Shown: positions 29,479 to 38,663, counted from the first letter of the stretch. The stretch is DNA of 64,000 nt from Chryseobacterium piperi (GCF_002285635.2 NZ_CP023049.2:248001-312000), one strand, 5' to 3'. A program made the numbers and translations. Notes: generated by a model from the sequence alone, not told the origin.

Positions 29479-31911
29479 ATGCAAACAACCTATATTGAAA
29501 CACAGAAGATTTCCTTTCAAGATTTTAAAAATCAAATACTTGAAGACTATAAATTAGGAAGAATTTCTCGTGAAATGTCTTATTTGGGCAGAAGAGAAGT
29601 TCTTACAGGAAAAGCTAAGTTTGGGATTTTCGGTGATGGTAAAGAATTACCACAGCTGGCAATGGCGAAAGTTTTCAGAAATGGAGACTTCCGTTCAGGG
29701 TATTACAGAGACCAGACTTTTGCATTGGCAGTAAATGCTTTAACGGTTGAAAGTTTCTTTGCACAGTTATATGCTGATACCAGTGTTGAAAGAGAACCTG
29801 CTTCAGCGGGAAGACAGATGAACGGACACTTCGCTACAAGAAGTTTAAATGAAGATGGAAGCTGGAAAGATCTTACGGCTCAAAAAAATATTTCTTCAGA
29901 TATTTCACCTACAGCAGGGCAAATGCCTAGATTATTAGGATTGGCTCAGGCTTCAAAAATATATAAATCAGTACAATTTGACGGTTCCGAAAAATTCTCC
30001 AAAGATGGTAACGAAGTTGCATTTGGAACTATCGGAGATGCTTCTACAGCAGAAGGTCATTTCTGGGAAACACTGAATGCAGCATGTGCACTTCAGGTGC
30101 CTATGATTGTATCCATCTGGGATGACGGATACGGAATTTCAGTTCCTACGAAAAATCAAAGAGCGAAAGCTGATATTTCTGAAATGTTAAGTGGATTTCA
30201 GAGAAAAGAAGGGGAGAATCAGGGATGTGAAATCATTCAGGTAAAAGCATGGGATTATCCTGCACTATTAGATGCTTATGCAAGAGCAGAACATTTTGCG
30301 AGAACGGAAAGCGTTCCTGTGGTAGTTCACGTTATTGAAGTGACTCAGCCGCAAGGACATTCAACTTCAGGTTCTCATGAAAGATATAAAAACGAAGAGC
30401 GTCTTGCCTGGGAAGCTGACTTTGATGGATTGATAAAATTCAGAGAATGGATTTTAAACTATTCTATTGAAATTGAAGGGAAGGAAGAAATCATTGCAGC
30501 ATCAGAAGAATTGGATGCTATCGATGAAGAAGCTAAAAAAATGGTAAAGGCGGGTCAGAAATTGGCTTGGGAGAACTATCAAAAAACGATTACTGATCTT
30601 ACGAAAACCATTTTACCTTTAGTAGAAAACCTTAAAGGGCAAAATGCTGAAATCGAAAATTATATTGCTCAGTTTAATAAATTAATTTCTAAAGCAAAGA
30701 AAGATATCTTCCATTTGGTTAGAAAATCTTTACTGGCAACCAGAGGTACGAATACTGCAGAGAGAACGCAATTGATGCAGAAGTATTATGAGGTCCTTGA
30801 TGTAGAAAAAGACAACTATTCTTCTCACCTGTATTCTCAGTCTCAGTGGAAAGCTGAAAATATAAAAGAAATCAAGCCGGTTTATTCTGACAGTTCAGAA
30901 GATGTTGACGGAAGGGTAGTGGTAAGAAACAATTTTGATAAAATATTTGAAAAATATCCTGAAACCTTAGTCTTTGGAGAAGATGCCGGAAATATCGGTG
31001 ACGTTAACCAGGGCTTAGAAGGCATGCAGGAAAAATATGGCGAAGTTCGTGTTGCTGATACAGGAATTCGTGAAGCTACGATTCTTGGGCAAGGAATTGG
31101 AATGGCTATGAGAGGATTAAGACCTATCGCTGAAATTCAATATCTAGATTATATCCTGTATTGTCTACAGGGAATGAGTGATGACCTTTCAACAGTTCAA
31201 TACAGAACAAAAGGAGGACAGAAAGCTCCTGTAATCATCAGAACAAGAGGGCACAGGCTAGAAGGTGTTTGGCATTCTGGTTCACCAATGGCCGGAATTC
31301 TTAACCTTTCAAAAGGAATCCTGGTACTTGTTCCAAGAAACCTCACAAAAGCGGCAGGATTCTATAATACAATGCTTCAGAGTGATGATCCGGCTGTCAT
31401 TGTAGAATGTCTGAACGGATATAGATTGAAAGAGAAACAACCAGATAACTTAGGTGAATTCACTGTTCCTGTAGGAAAGATTGAGGTAACCAAAGAAGGA
31501 AAAGATGTTACTTTAGTGACTTACGGATCTACATGGAGAGTTGTGATGGAAGCTGCTGAGCAATTGGAGAAATTAGGAATATCGGCAGAAGTAATTGATG
31601 TTCAGTCTTTAATTCCTTTTGATTTATCTCATGAGATTGCTGAAAGCGTGAAGAAAACCAATAGACTTGTTGTGATCGATGAAGATGTAGAAGGAGGAAC
31701 TTCAGCATTTATTCTTCAGCAGATTTTAGAGAAACAAAAAGCGTTCAGATATCTAGATTCTGATCCGTTGACTATTGCAGCAAATGATCACCGTCCTGCT
31801 TATGCAAGTGATGGAGATTATTTCAGCAAGCCGTCTGCAGATGATATGGTAGAAAAAATCTATGCCATGTTTAATGAAACGAATCCTCAAAAATATCCTT
31901 CGATATTCTAA
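29479..31911 (+). CDS. fused alpha/beta E1 component of a branched-chain 2-oxoacid dehydrogenase-type complex
   Basis: An 810-residue thiamine-diphosphate enzyme in which the usual alpha and beta subunits are one chain. The alpha half (about residues 1-390) contains the TPP-binding stretch GDASTAEGHFWETLNAA and the phosphorylation-loop-like HSTSGSHERY. The beta half (from about 475) contains VFGEDAGNIGDVNQGL, TGIREATILGQGIGMAM, AEIQYLDYI and the C-terminal VVIDEDVEGGTSAF. It decarboxylates 2-oxoacids and passes the acyl group to lipoyl-E2; branched-chain 2-oxoacids are most likely for this fused form. ATG 29479 was chosen over an in-frame TTG at 29473 that belongs to a promoter box. E2 is not in the window; an E3 lies at 51635. 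Confidence 0.92.
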   Translation: MQTTYIETQKISFQDFKNQILEDYKLGRISREMSYLGRREVLTGKAKFGIFGDGKELPQLAMAKVFRNGDFRSGYYRDQTFALAVNALTVESFFAQLYADTSVEREPASAGRQMNGHFATRSLNEDGSWKDLTAQKNISSDISPTAGQMPRLLGLAQASKIYKSVQFDGSEKFSKDGNEVAFGTIGDASTAEGHFWETLNAACALQVPMIVSIWDDGYGISVPTKNQRAKADISEMLSGFQRKEGENQGCEIIQVKAWDYPALLDAYARAEHFARTESVPVVVHVIEVTQPQGHSTSGSHERYKNEERLAWEADFDGLIKFREWILNYSIEIEGKEEIIAASEELDAIDEEAKKMVKAGQKLAWENYQKTITDLTKTILPLVENLKGQNAEIENYIAQFNKLISKAKKDIFHLVRKSLLATRGTNTAERTQLMQKYYEVLDVEKDNYSSHLYSQSQWKAENIKEIKPVYSDSSEDVDGRVVVRNNFDKIFEKYPETLVFGEDAGNIGDVNQGLEGMQEKYGEVRVADTGIREATILGQGIGMAMRGLRPIAEIQYLDYILYCLQGMSDDLSTVQYRTKGGQKAPVIIRTRGHRLEGVWHSGSPMAGILNLSKGILVLVPRNLTKAAGFYNTMLQSDDPAVIVECLNGYRLKEKQPDNLGEFTVPVGKIEVTKEGKDVTLVTYGSTWRVVMEAAEQLEKLGISAEVIDVQSLIPFDLSHEIAESVKKTNRLVVIDEDVEGGTSAFILQQILEKQKAFRYLDSDPLTIAANDHRPAYASDGDYFSKPSADDMVEKIYAMFNETNPQKYPSIF

Positions 31912-31929
31912 TTAGATTAACATAAAAAG

Positions 31930-31966
31930 AACCCGCTTTCTGAATTTCAGAAAGCGGGTTTTATTT
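31930..31966. terminator. strong intrinsic terminator, probably bidirectional
   Basis: Perfect 14-bp stem aacccgctttctga/tcagaaagcgggtt with an att loop and T-rich tail. It sits between the converging ends of the E1 gene and the small leader-peptide gene. Confidence 0.92.
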
Positions 31967-31976
31967 TAGTTGTAGG

Positions 31977-32138
31977 TTAATCTTCAGGGCAAGTGGTCAT
32001 TCCCACATTGCATGTCCAGTACCCTGGAAAGCCATTTTTACGTGGGTGATAGCAAGTAATACCCTCCTGACAATCAGGTGGATTTCCACCATTTATCCTT
32101 TCCAATTCAGATTTAGATAATTTTTTTGAATTTTTCAT
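31977..32138 (-). CDS. double-glycine-leader microprotein (bacteriocin-like, Chryseobacterium type)
   Basis: A 53-codon gene that standard length cut-offs miss. The N-terminus MKNSKKLSKSELERINGG is a typical double-glycine leader (KLSK-x-EL-x-x-I-x-GG), with predicted cleavage after Gly18. The 35-residue core is rich in Gly, Pro and Cys, with four cysteines (positions 23, 29, 43, 50), enough for two disulfides, and aromatic residues HPRKNGFPGYW between them. Such peptides are exported by peptidase-containing ABC transporters, and Chryseobacterium genomes carry many paralogues annotated 'bacteriocin-like'. No exporter or immunity gene is adjacent. A full TATATTTG box lies 24 bp upstream. Antimicrobial activity is not shown by the sequence. 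Confidence 0.82.
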   Translation of the reverse strand: MKNSKKLSKSELERINGGNPPDCQEGITCYHPRKNGFPGYWTCNVGMTTCPED

Positions 32139-32162
32139 ATCGTTTAATTTTATGATTGATTA

Positions 32163-32170
32163 CAAATATA
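32163..32170 (-). promoter_or_regulatory. candidate -7 element of the leader-microprotein gene
   Basis: CAAATATA on the plus strand reads TATATTTG on the minus strand, 24 bp before the ATG at 32138. No TTG at normal -33 spacing. Confidence 0.5.
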
Positions 32171-32234
32171 AGAGTTTTGATATTGCTCTTTTAATTATTA
32201 TGCTCAAACAGAGAAGATTTTCAGATAGTTGTGT

Positions 32235-34508
32235 TTATTCATAACCATTCTCTAAAATAATTGTTTGCCCTTTTTTGAGTTGAATGGAAACGATTCCGTT
32301 TTCGTCCGTATGAAAGGATGATCTGGGAGTACTTCGTGAAAGCCAGGTTCTGAATGGAAGTTTTATACGGAGTTCACCATCTTGTTCAGCATAGACTGTT
32401 ATGCTAAGGGGGATACCATTCTCTTTTTTTGCAGATACTAAAAAAGCACCTTCAGATCTTAATCGATTAAAAGAAACATCCTTCCAGGCTTGAGGGACTG
32501 AAGGGAATACTTCGATATAACCTTCCCGGCTTTGTAATAACAGCTCATGAACGCCTTGGGCAAATGCAAAGTTTCCTTCCAGAGTAAAGGGTCTGTAAGT
32601 AAAGCCAGAATACTCTCCTCCTTTTTGATCACCATTTAAATGGAAGCTGTTTGGGGAGCAGAAGTTAGATGCGAAAATTTGCAGCTGCTTTACGGCTTTA
32701 TCTGCTTCATATGCCCTCGCGTAGAGGCTGGCCATCCAGCTAAAAGAATAACCGGTCCAGGCTCTTGTCCCTTTTTCTTCGATCCTTTTTAATGAGTTTT
32801 GAATGATTGTTTTGTCAGCTGCCCGGTTGATATCTAACAAGGCCAATGGATAAATAGCCATATACTGTGACATATGGCGATGGGATGAGTTAAGGTTTTG
32901 CCCGGGTGCAATTGTAAAGCCTGTTTCGTTTGTTTCATATTCCGGAAGCTGGCTCAGAATGGTTTTCCAATGCTCAGCTTCTTTGCTTTTGTGATTAGCG
33001 GCAGCAACTTCACTGGCTGCGGTAAATAAAAATTTCACAAGGGATAAATCAAAATTGCTCCATTCTTTAAACCAGGCACTGATATCATTATCATTATATT
33101 CAGGGCTGGAGCTTAAAGGTAGCATTCTTTTCCCGTTTTGCAGTCTTGTAATGTTTTCCATATAAGTAGCTACATCATGGATATAGGGATAGGCTCTTGT
33201 TTTTAAAAATACTTTATCCATGGAGTATTTCCATTGCCAGTAAAAATGCTGGGCACACCATGCGCCTACTGTCGGTCCCAGAGAATATTGTATCCACCCA
33301 CCCATAGGATCTCCGTTCAGGGTTACGGTTCCGGGAACATTTAATCCTTTGACGCCAAAATATTGCTTGGTATAGGTTTCATTCTTTTCTTTATTTTTCC
33401 AAAGCCAGTTAATATAACTTTCGCCCTCCTTTAAACGGTTACCGGTATAAACAGGCCAGTAGCTTAGCTGTGTATTCAGATCATTGTGGAAATCACCTTT
33501 CCAGGGAGGTAAGCTGCCGTTATCTGCTGTCCAGACAGCTTGTAAAGTAATAGCAGGTGCCTGTGGCCGTGATACGGCACCTAATTTATACATATCCAGA
33601 TAATATTGTTTTTCGATCAGTAAATCAGGCAGATTGACCGATGATTGAGCCCAGAAATTATTCCACCAGTTAGTATGGGTAGTCCAGTCGGAGGGCTCAT
33701 TTGATTGTAGGTTAGATATTTCTGTTTTCTGATCATTGCTAATGGTCCATTGGCCAACGAAGCGATTATCAGAAAGTTTTCGCCAGGTGATGACAACTTC
33801 GAAATAGTGCCCATCATAAGTGGGTTGATGATAAATAATTGTATTATCCGATTCGGAAACACTGCCTTTCACATATCCCAGTTTCTGGAGACCTTCTCCT
33901 GAGTGGCTCTTGTCATTTTCAATATTTATTTTCTGATTGTTGTAATTGTGTACAATCAGTTTTGGGAGTAGTCGTTGGATAACCTCATTGTCTTTGAGGT
34001 TTTCAAAAGCAAAATATCCCACATCTTTGGTAGCATGTATGTAACTTTTAAAAATAACTCCGTTTTCAAATTTCACCGTATTTAAGGCAGTTTTGATATC
34101 GAGGATGTTTGAGCGTACCGGGCCGAGATGGCTAATGTCAAATTCCATGGCAGCAGCAGGAAGTTTAGTAGGGTAGGGCATCTGATTATAAGGAGCATCA
34201 CCCAGTTGATGTGCTAAGTGGTAGGTTTTATTTTGTACCCATTTTTCTACATCTGAAAAATTGAATTTTGAAAGATCAAGTGCTTTTCTTTCATCCCAAA
34301 GGTCTGCCCGGTCTAAGGACAGTCGCAATTGATCCTGTTTTTGCCAGACAAGTGCTCCAAGCATTCCATTGCCTAATGGTATGGCTTCATCCCAACGCTG
34401 GGCGAGCTGATTAAATTGGAGATTGTGTTGCTTACCTGGTTGTGCTGAAACGAAAGCGGTACAGGCTACCAACAAAAGAAAAAACCGGTATTTTGTCGCA
34501 ATATGCAT
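32235..34508 (-). CDS. secreted glycoside hydrolase, GH95-like (alpha-L-fucosidase/galactosidase type)
   Basis: A 757-residue exported protein. Signal peptide at 1-22 (ending AFVSAQ). The N-terminal beta-sandwich opens with RWDEAIPLGNGMLGALVW, the GH95 N-terminal hallmark, and DRADLWDERKALDL. An (alpha/alpha)6-barrel follows, with PPWKGDFHNDLNTQLSYWP at about residues 337-355, GTVTLNGDPMGGWIQYSLG, SSSPEYNDND and GYSFSWMASLYARAY. The C-terminus is a small beta domain. GH95 enzymes remove terminal alpha-1,2-fucose or related L-sugars by inversion. The asparagine pair I associate with catalysis appears here as D-L-N, so activity may differ. It is shorter than many GH95 members. Single-gene unit, divergent from an ASCH protein. 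Confidence 0.72.
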   Translation of the reverse strand: MHIATKYRFFLLLVACTAFVSAQPGKQHNLQFNQLAQRWDEAIPLGNGMLGALVWQKQDQLRLSLDRADLWDERKALDLSKFNFSDVEKWVQNKTYHLAHQLGDAPYNQMPYPTKLPAAAMEFDISHLGPVRSNILDIKTALNTVKFENGVIFKSYIHATKDVGYFAFENLKDNEVIQRLLPKLIVHNYNNQKINIENDKSHSGEGLQKLGYVKGSVSESDNTIIYHQPTYDGHYFEVVITWRKLSDNRFVGQWTISNDQKTEISNLQSNEPSDWTTHTNWWNNFWAQSSVNLPDLLIEKQYYLDMYKLGAVSRPQAPAITLQAVWTADNGSLPPWKGDFHNDLNTQLSYWPVYTGNRLKEGESYINWLWKNKEKNETYTKQYFGVKGLNVPGTVTLNGDPMGGWIQYSLGPTVGAWCAQHFYWQWKYSMDKVFLKTRAYPYIHDVATYMENITRLQNGKRMLPLSSSPEYNDNDISAWFKEWSNFDLSLVKFLFTAASEVAAANHKSKEAEHWKTILSQLPEYETNETGFTIAPGQNLNSSHRHMSQYMAIYPLALLDINRAADKTIIQNSLKRIEEKGTRAWTGYSFSWMASLYARAYEADKAVKQLQIFASNFCSPNSFHLNGDQKGGEYSGFTYRPFTLEGNFAFAQGVHELLLQSREGYIEVFPSVPQAWKDVSFNRLRSEGAFLVSAKKENGIPLSITVYAEQDGELRIKLPFRTWLSRSTPRSSFHTDENGIVSIQLKKGQTIILENGYE

Positions 34509-34530
34509 ATTTTTATTTGTTGATTATTAA

Positions 34531-34547
34531 CAAATATAATATTTTTG
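34531..34547. promoter_or_regulatory. back-to-back divergent -7 elements
   Basis: On the minus strand TATATTTG (34538 to 34531) faces the GH95-like gene. On the plus strand TATTTTTG (34540-34547) faces the ASCH gene. They are separated by one base, so the two promoters would compete for polymerase. Confidence 0.45.
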
Positions 34548-34603
34548 GAACAACTATAATTTCAGACTTTTAAGTCTGTTGATTGTATTATTAATTAAAA
34601 ATT

Positions 34604-35080
34604 ATGACTCAGATAACAGAATATTGGACCCAATTTGTCAATACGGTAAAAGATGATTCTCTATCGAACCTGGAGCTGTCGGGCTCGTTCCATTTTGGTG
34701 GAATAGAGGATGCTACTTCTATTGCAGCTTTGGTTGTTGATGGAGTGAAAACGGCGACCGGATCACTGCTGTGGGTATTTGAAGCAGAAAATAATTCTGT
34801 GCCTTCCGTAGGAGAATATAATATTATCACAGATTCAGAAAATAAGCCGGTTTGCGTGATTCAAACCATATCGCTATCTGTTGTTCCCTTTGATGAAGTG
34901 GATGCTCAGTTTGCATTTGATTGTGGAGAAGGAGATCGTACGTTAGAGAGCTGGCGGGAAATGTATTGGGAGTATATCGAGTCAGAATGTCAACGTATTG
35001 AAAAAACACCCGATATGAAGACACCATTGGTTTGTGAATATTTTAAGGTAGTGTATAAAAAGCCTTTAGATAAAAAGTAA
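34604..35080 (+). CDS. ASCH domain protein
   Basis: A 158-residue cytoplasmic protein with an ASCH (PUA-like) fold. Features are LSGSFHFGGIEDATSIAALVVDGVKTATGSL (split across about residues 24-54, with the G-x-K-T-x-T-x-SL motif), PSVGEYNIITDSENKPVCVIQT for the barrel strands, VPFDEVDAQFAFDCGEGDRTLESWREMYW, and the C-terminal LVCEYFKVVY. ASCH proteins bind RNA or hydrolyse modified nucleosides such as N4-acetylcytidine. The acidic GEGD-x-x-L-x-x-W segment is characteristic of this family. Stand-alone gene with its own terminator. Confidence 0.88.
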   Translation: MTQITEYWTQFVNTVKDDSLSNLELSGSFHFGGIEDATSIAALVVDGVKTATGSLLWVFEAENNSVPSVGEYNIITDSENKPVCVIQTISLSVVPFDEVDAQFAFDCGEGDRTLESWREMYWEYIESECQRIEKTPDMKTPLVCEYFKVVYKKPLDKK

Positions 35081-35088
35081 ATAAACAG

Positions 35089-35121
35089 AACAGCTCTTGG
35101 AAATTTCCAAGAGCTGTTTTT
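35089..35121. terminator. intrinsic terminator between convergent genes
   Basis: A 15-bp perfect stem aacagctcttggaaa/tttccaagagctgtt with no unpaired loop beyond the turn, followed by T. It serves the ASCH gene and possibly the minus-strand gene ending at 35159. Confidence 0.88.
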
Positions 35122-35158
35122 AGCAGATGTAAATTGCTACTGCCAATAATGTTATTCT

Positions 35159-36895
35159 TTATTGTATCATCACTTTGTGGGTAGTATTTCCTATTTTCAA
35201 AAGGTAGATTCCTTTTGGATAATTAGCGATATTAAATTGTGCCTTTGCTGATTTTGTTTGAACAGATTGCCCTGTTATGTATGTACCCTGAACATTATAG
35301 ATTTCAATATTTTGTTTTATTCCTTCAGGATTAGGGATTTCAACATTCAGGAGAGTGGAGGCAGGATTAGGATAGATCTTAACGTCTAATCCATCAGAAG
35401 CTGCTACATTAGAGCTTTTTCCTGTAGAGGATGATAATCGTGTAAATTGTATCCTTTGATTGGCATTGCCGTGATAGTCATATAAACCCACATTGGCTCC
35501 ATTTCCTGTTCCATAAGCATCCATGGCTCTGGAACTTCGGGAGTCGATAACTTTATATGTATTTCCGCTGAGGTTGGTGATTTTCCATCGCTGATTAGTC
35601 CCTCCGTGATAAACGTATAGACCTATATTGCTTCCATTATTTTGACCAAAGGCGTCGGCAGATTTTCCACTGGATACATTGATGATTTTATATTCGCCAT
35701 TGCCCAGACTGCTGACCTGCCATTGTTGATTAGAGTTGCCATTATAATCAGATAGATTAATATTATCTCCATTGTTACTCCCTGCCGCATTAAGTGTCCG
35801 GCTGCTGTTTTCAAATGTAATCTTGTAAATACCATCAGAAAGTATATTGGAGTTTTGGCTGATGGTTGTGGATTGTGAGCTTGTTCTGCCTAATATGTCT
35901 TCCAAAACTACTTCTACGGTATCGCCTACGGCTCCGGATATGGTGGCTGAACGAGTTTCCGGTTCTATCGCGGAAGATACTGGCTGACCATTTAATTTTA
36001 TGGTGTATCTGAATTGAGGAGTGGCAGAGTCCGGAACATTCCAGGATACTGACGAGGTAGATGATGAGGTTAAATTAAAGGTGATGACAGAGGTAGTAGG
36101 GGCAGGATTTGCAGTAGTACTGAATGTAATAGGAGGATTTCCTGAAAAGCTTGGGGTGGTACTTCCACCGCTTTGCATAAAGTAGACTCCGTTGTTGGCT
36201 CCTGCATCCACAGCATTGGTATAATTGGAAGATCTGCTTTCGTTATTACGATTGTATCTGCCTTGGGTCATAGGAAGCCAGCTGCCGTCTGTTTTCCGTT
36301 TAAAAGCATCTTTCATTTCGAATCTTCTGGTATTGGATCCTGTACTCAGCCAGTCCTCCAAAAAGGCATTTGTAGATCCGTTGAAAGTGACATTAGCTAC
36401 CGGATAGTCCATGGTGACCATATGGTACCATTTATTTTGGGAGTCTCTTCTTACCCAGAATCCAAAATACGTGTGGTTGGCTACATCCCAGCGACGGGTA
36501 ACTACGGTATTCCATTCATTAAGGTTCCAGCCGATAAGATTATTCATCGACTTTAAGCCGGTCCCTTCTCCTCCGAAGTTTTCTACTGTGGTACCCGGAC
36601 CTATATAAGAAGCTTTGATGGCTTGCTTATTACTTGGATCCCATATTGAATAGATGAAAACCTTTCCTTTATCAGGAGAATCTTGGAATCCACAATAAGC
36701 GCCACCTTCCGCACCGGCATTCCATTGCATAGTACAGTAATAAGTGGCTTTTGTCGTAATGGTAGATCTTACGGTTTTCATAAGAATGTCACCACTTCCT
36801 GAGTCGTTAGCTCCCATATGTGATGAGGGGGCAGAGTTTTGAGAGAACATCAAGCTCATACTCAACAGCCCCATGAAAGATAAAATTTTTTCCAT
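35159..36895 (-). CDS. type IX-secreted multidomain protein: DUF3472-like domain, ricin-type lectin, sorting domain
   Basis: A 578-residue secreted protein starting at the ATG at 36895 (signal MEKILSFMGLLSMSLMFSQ); an upstream in-frame ATG at 36919 gives a poorer signal. The first 240 residues resemble DUF3472: YYCTMQWNAGAEGGAYCGFQ, FIYSIWDP, GEGTGLKSMN and NEWNTVVTRRWD. A Fn3-like linker follows. Three beta-trefoil repeats of a ricin-type lectin come next, each ending in a Q-x-W-like strand (NSNQQWQV, GTNQRWKI, NANQRIQF; the third lacks the Trp). The C-terminus is a type IX sorting domain (VKIYPNPASTLLNVEI to the end, KGIYLLKIGNTTHKVMIQ). It is therefore a surface or released carbohydrate-binding protein. 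Whether the DUF is an enzyme is unknown. Confidence 0.85.
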   Translation of the reverse strand: MEKILSFMGLLSMSLMFSQNSAPSSHMGANDSGSGDILMKTVRSTITTKATYYCTMQWNAGAEGGAYCGFQDSPDKGKVFIYSIWDPSNKQAIKASYIGPGTTVENFGGEGTGLKSMNNLIGWNLNEWNTVVTRRWDVANHTYFGFWVRRDSQNKWYHMVTMDYPVANVTFNGSTNAFLEDWLSTGSNTRRFEMKDAFKRKTDGSWLPMTQGRYNRNNESRSSNYTNAVDAGANNGVYFMQSGGSTTPSFSGNPPITFSTTANPAPTTSVITFNLTSSSTSSVSWNVPDSATPQFRYTIKLNGQPVSSAIEPETRSATISGAVGDTVEVVLEDILGRTSSQSTTISQNSNILSDGIYKITFENSSRTLNAAGSNNGDNINLSDYNGNSNQQWQVSSLGNGEYKIINVSSGKSADAFGQNNGSNIGLYVYHGGTNQRWKITNLSGNTYKVIDSRSSRAMDAYGTGNGANVGLYDYHGNANQRIQFTRLSSSTGKSSNVAASDGLDVKIYPNPASTLLNVEIPNPEGIKQNIEIYNVQGTYITGQSVQTKSAKAQFNIANYPKGIYLLKIGNTTHKVMIQ

Positions 36896-37165
36896 GATTA
36901 GTGATATTTTATTATTCAATTTTAAAATTACATTTTTTATTTTAAAACTTCATATATAGTATGAAATAAATATGCAAATCTTGTTTTTGTATTTAAAAAT
37001 GATAATTAATAAGAATGGAATGTGTGTTTATGGTAAAATTGATTTGTTTTGGTGTTTATTTAGTAAAATATTATAATAAAATGTGTTATTGTATGATATA
37101 ATTATTTGAAAATAAGAAATATTAAATACTTTGTTCGTGTCTCTAAGAACATAGGATATCAAAAT
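36896..37165. other. AT-rich intergenic stretch, no gene seen
   Basis: Very AT-rich region upstream of the lectin gene. It should contain that gene's promoter, but no clear TAnnTTTG box on the minus strand was found. No repeat of the dispersed families is present. Confidence 0.4.
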
Positions 37166-37200
37166 AAAAGCAGCTCTCAAAAATCCTGAGAGCTGCTTTT
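37166..37200 (-). terminator. intrinsic terminator of the C1 peptidase gene
   Basis: Perfect 14-bp stem aaaagcagctctca/tgagagctgctttt with a 7-base loop; T-rich on both strands. Lies just past the stop codon at 37255 on the minus strand. Confidence 0.85.
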
Positions 37201-37254
37201 TTAACAGATTAAATATCTAAAATTGTCATCAAAAATGACAAAAGTGATTTCTTC

Positions 37255-38457
37255 TTATAAGCCAATATTTTTAGATGGCTTCAATTGCTTTAAAATATTT
37301 TTTGGAATTGCATTCTTGTGAACCAGTATTGCTGTTGATTTATACTCAACATAAGGTCTTGTCACATAAATATATCCTTCAAAATCATTGGTTACTCCCC
37401 ATGAGTTTTTAACCATATAATATTCTTTTCCACTTTGATCTTTTGCTAATCCTACGATATGCATTCCATGATCATCAGTTGTTGAAAGATTATTAAGCGC
37501 TTTCTGACGCATATCTTCTGTGATCGTTTTATCTTTTTTAGGCTCTGTAAACAGTTCTTTTTTAACTTCTGGAGTAATCTGATCCAAATCTACATCCGGA
37601 ACATATGCCACTCCATTTTTGTAAGAGAAGTAAGGCTCAGATACATCCGTTGCCCAACCGATTGAATATCCTTTAGAAACTGCGTTGTCTACGATTGCCG
37701 TAATGTCTTTCATAGGAACATTCCAGTCAGAATCGTGGCTCCAGTTATCAGGAATAGGAACTACGAATTTTTGATAATACGGATAATCTTTATACGAGGA
37801 TAATTCAACATAATCTTCCGGGTTGATTCCTACGACTTCATTGGCAAATGTTTTCGGAGTGTAAGATTTTCCATTATAGGTAAAGTTAGCAGGAACTTTT
37901 CCAAGGTATTCATCTAAAATAACATCAACAGAGGACATCCAGTTATCGGAAAGTTTCCCTTTGGAAGACGCTTGCACCAAACTGTCTAAAACAGGTTTGA
38001 TTTTACCCTGCATCTCTTTAAAGTCATTCTTAGTTTGTCCGGCTTTTAGTCCTGTATACACTTCCTGTGGAACAGCACCGTATTTTTTATACATATTGAT
38101 AACGTCATGTAATTCTCCGCCATCACCCCAGCTGATCGCTCCGTTATTTAAAACATATAACTTTGCTTTATCGTGGTAAGAATTTCTTGCCGTGAAAATT
38201 TCTGCCAGATCTACAGGCTTTTTACCCATACGCTGCATTTCTGACTCAAGGAAAGAGTTTCCTGAATAGCTCCAGCAGGTTCCTGAAGACCCCTGATTCT
38301 TTACTGAAGTTGCGCCAACATCCTTTAAAGTGGTAAATTTAAAATTAGCATTTTGTGATTGATTGTTTTTTAACTTGTTGATCAAGTCATCCTGTGCGAA
38401 CATCATACTTCCTGCAGACAAAACAAAAAGTAATGAGGCAAATTTGTTATTTTTCAT
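37255..38457 (-). CDS. secreted papain-fold C1 cysteine peptidase, bleomycin-hydrolase-like
   Basis: A 400-residue exported peptidase. Signal peptide at 1-21 (ending SMMFAQ). The active-site cysteine is Cys61 in NQGSSGTCWSYSGNSFLE, with the oxyanion Gln in VKNQ. The histidine is in DDHGMHIVGL and the asparagine in MVKNSWG. The insert between them (NSYHDKAKLYVLNNGAISWGDGG) is typical of the C1B (bleomycin hydrolase/aminopeptidase C) branch rather than plant papain. It has no sorting domain, so it probably works in the periplasm. Single-gene unit with a terminator. Role: peptide degradation for nutrition. Confidence 0.9.
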   Translation of the reverse strand: MKNNKFASLLFVLSAGSMMFAQDDLINKLKNNQSQNANFKFTTLKDVGATSVKNQGSSGTCWSYSGNSFLESEMQRMGKKPVDLAEIFTARNSYHDKAKLYVLNNGAISWGDGGELHDVINMYKKYGAVPQEVYTGLKAGQTKNDFKEMQGKIKPVLDSLVQASSKGKLSDNWMSSVDVILDEYLGKVPANFTYNGKSYTPKTFANEVVGINPEDYVELSSYKDYPYYQKFVVPIPDNWSHDSDWNVPMKDITAIVDNAVSKGYSIGWATDVSEPYFSYKNGVAYVPDVDLDQITPEVKKELFTEPKKDKTITEDMRQKALNNLSTTDDHGMHIVGLAKDQSGKEYYMVKNSWGVTNDFEGYIYVTRPYVEYKSTAILVHKNAIPKNILKQLKPSKNIGL

Positions 38458-38663
38458 TACTGTAAATAAAGATTATTTTTTAATAGTCGGTAGTATAAGA
38501 GATTTGTTACAGAAGGAAAAGTTAAATTTAAAATGAAAATTTTATTGGATTAATTGCTGAAAGGTTGAAAAGAAGATTGGCTAAAAGGTAAAATGGCTGA
38601 AAAGCGGAAGGAAAATTAGCAAATCGTCGATTTTGCGATTCCGCCATTTAACAGTTTCACGAT

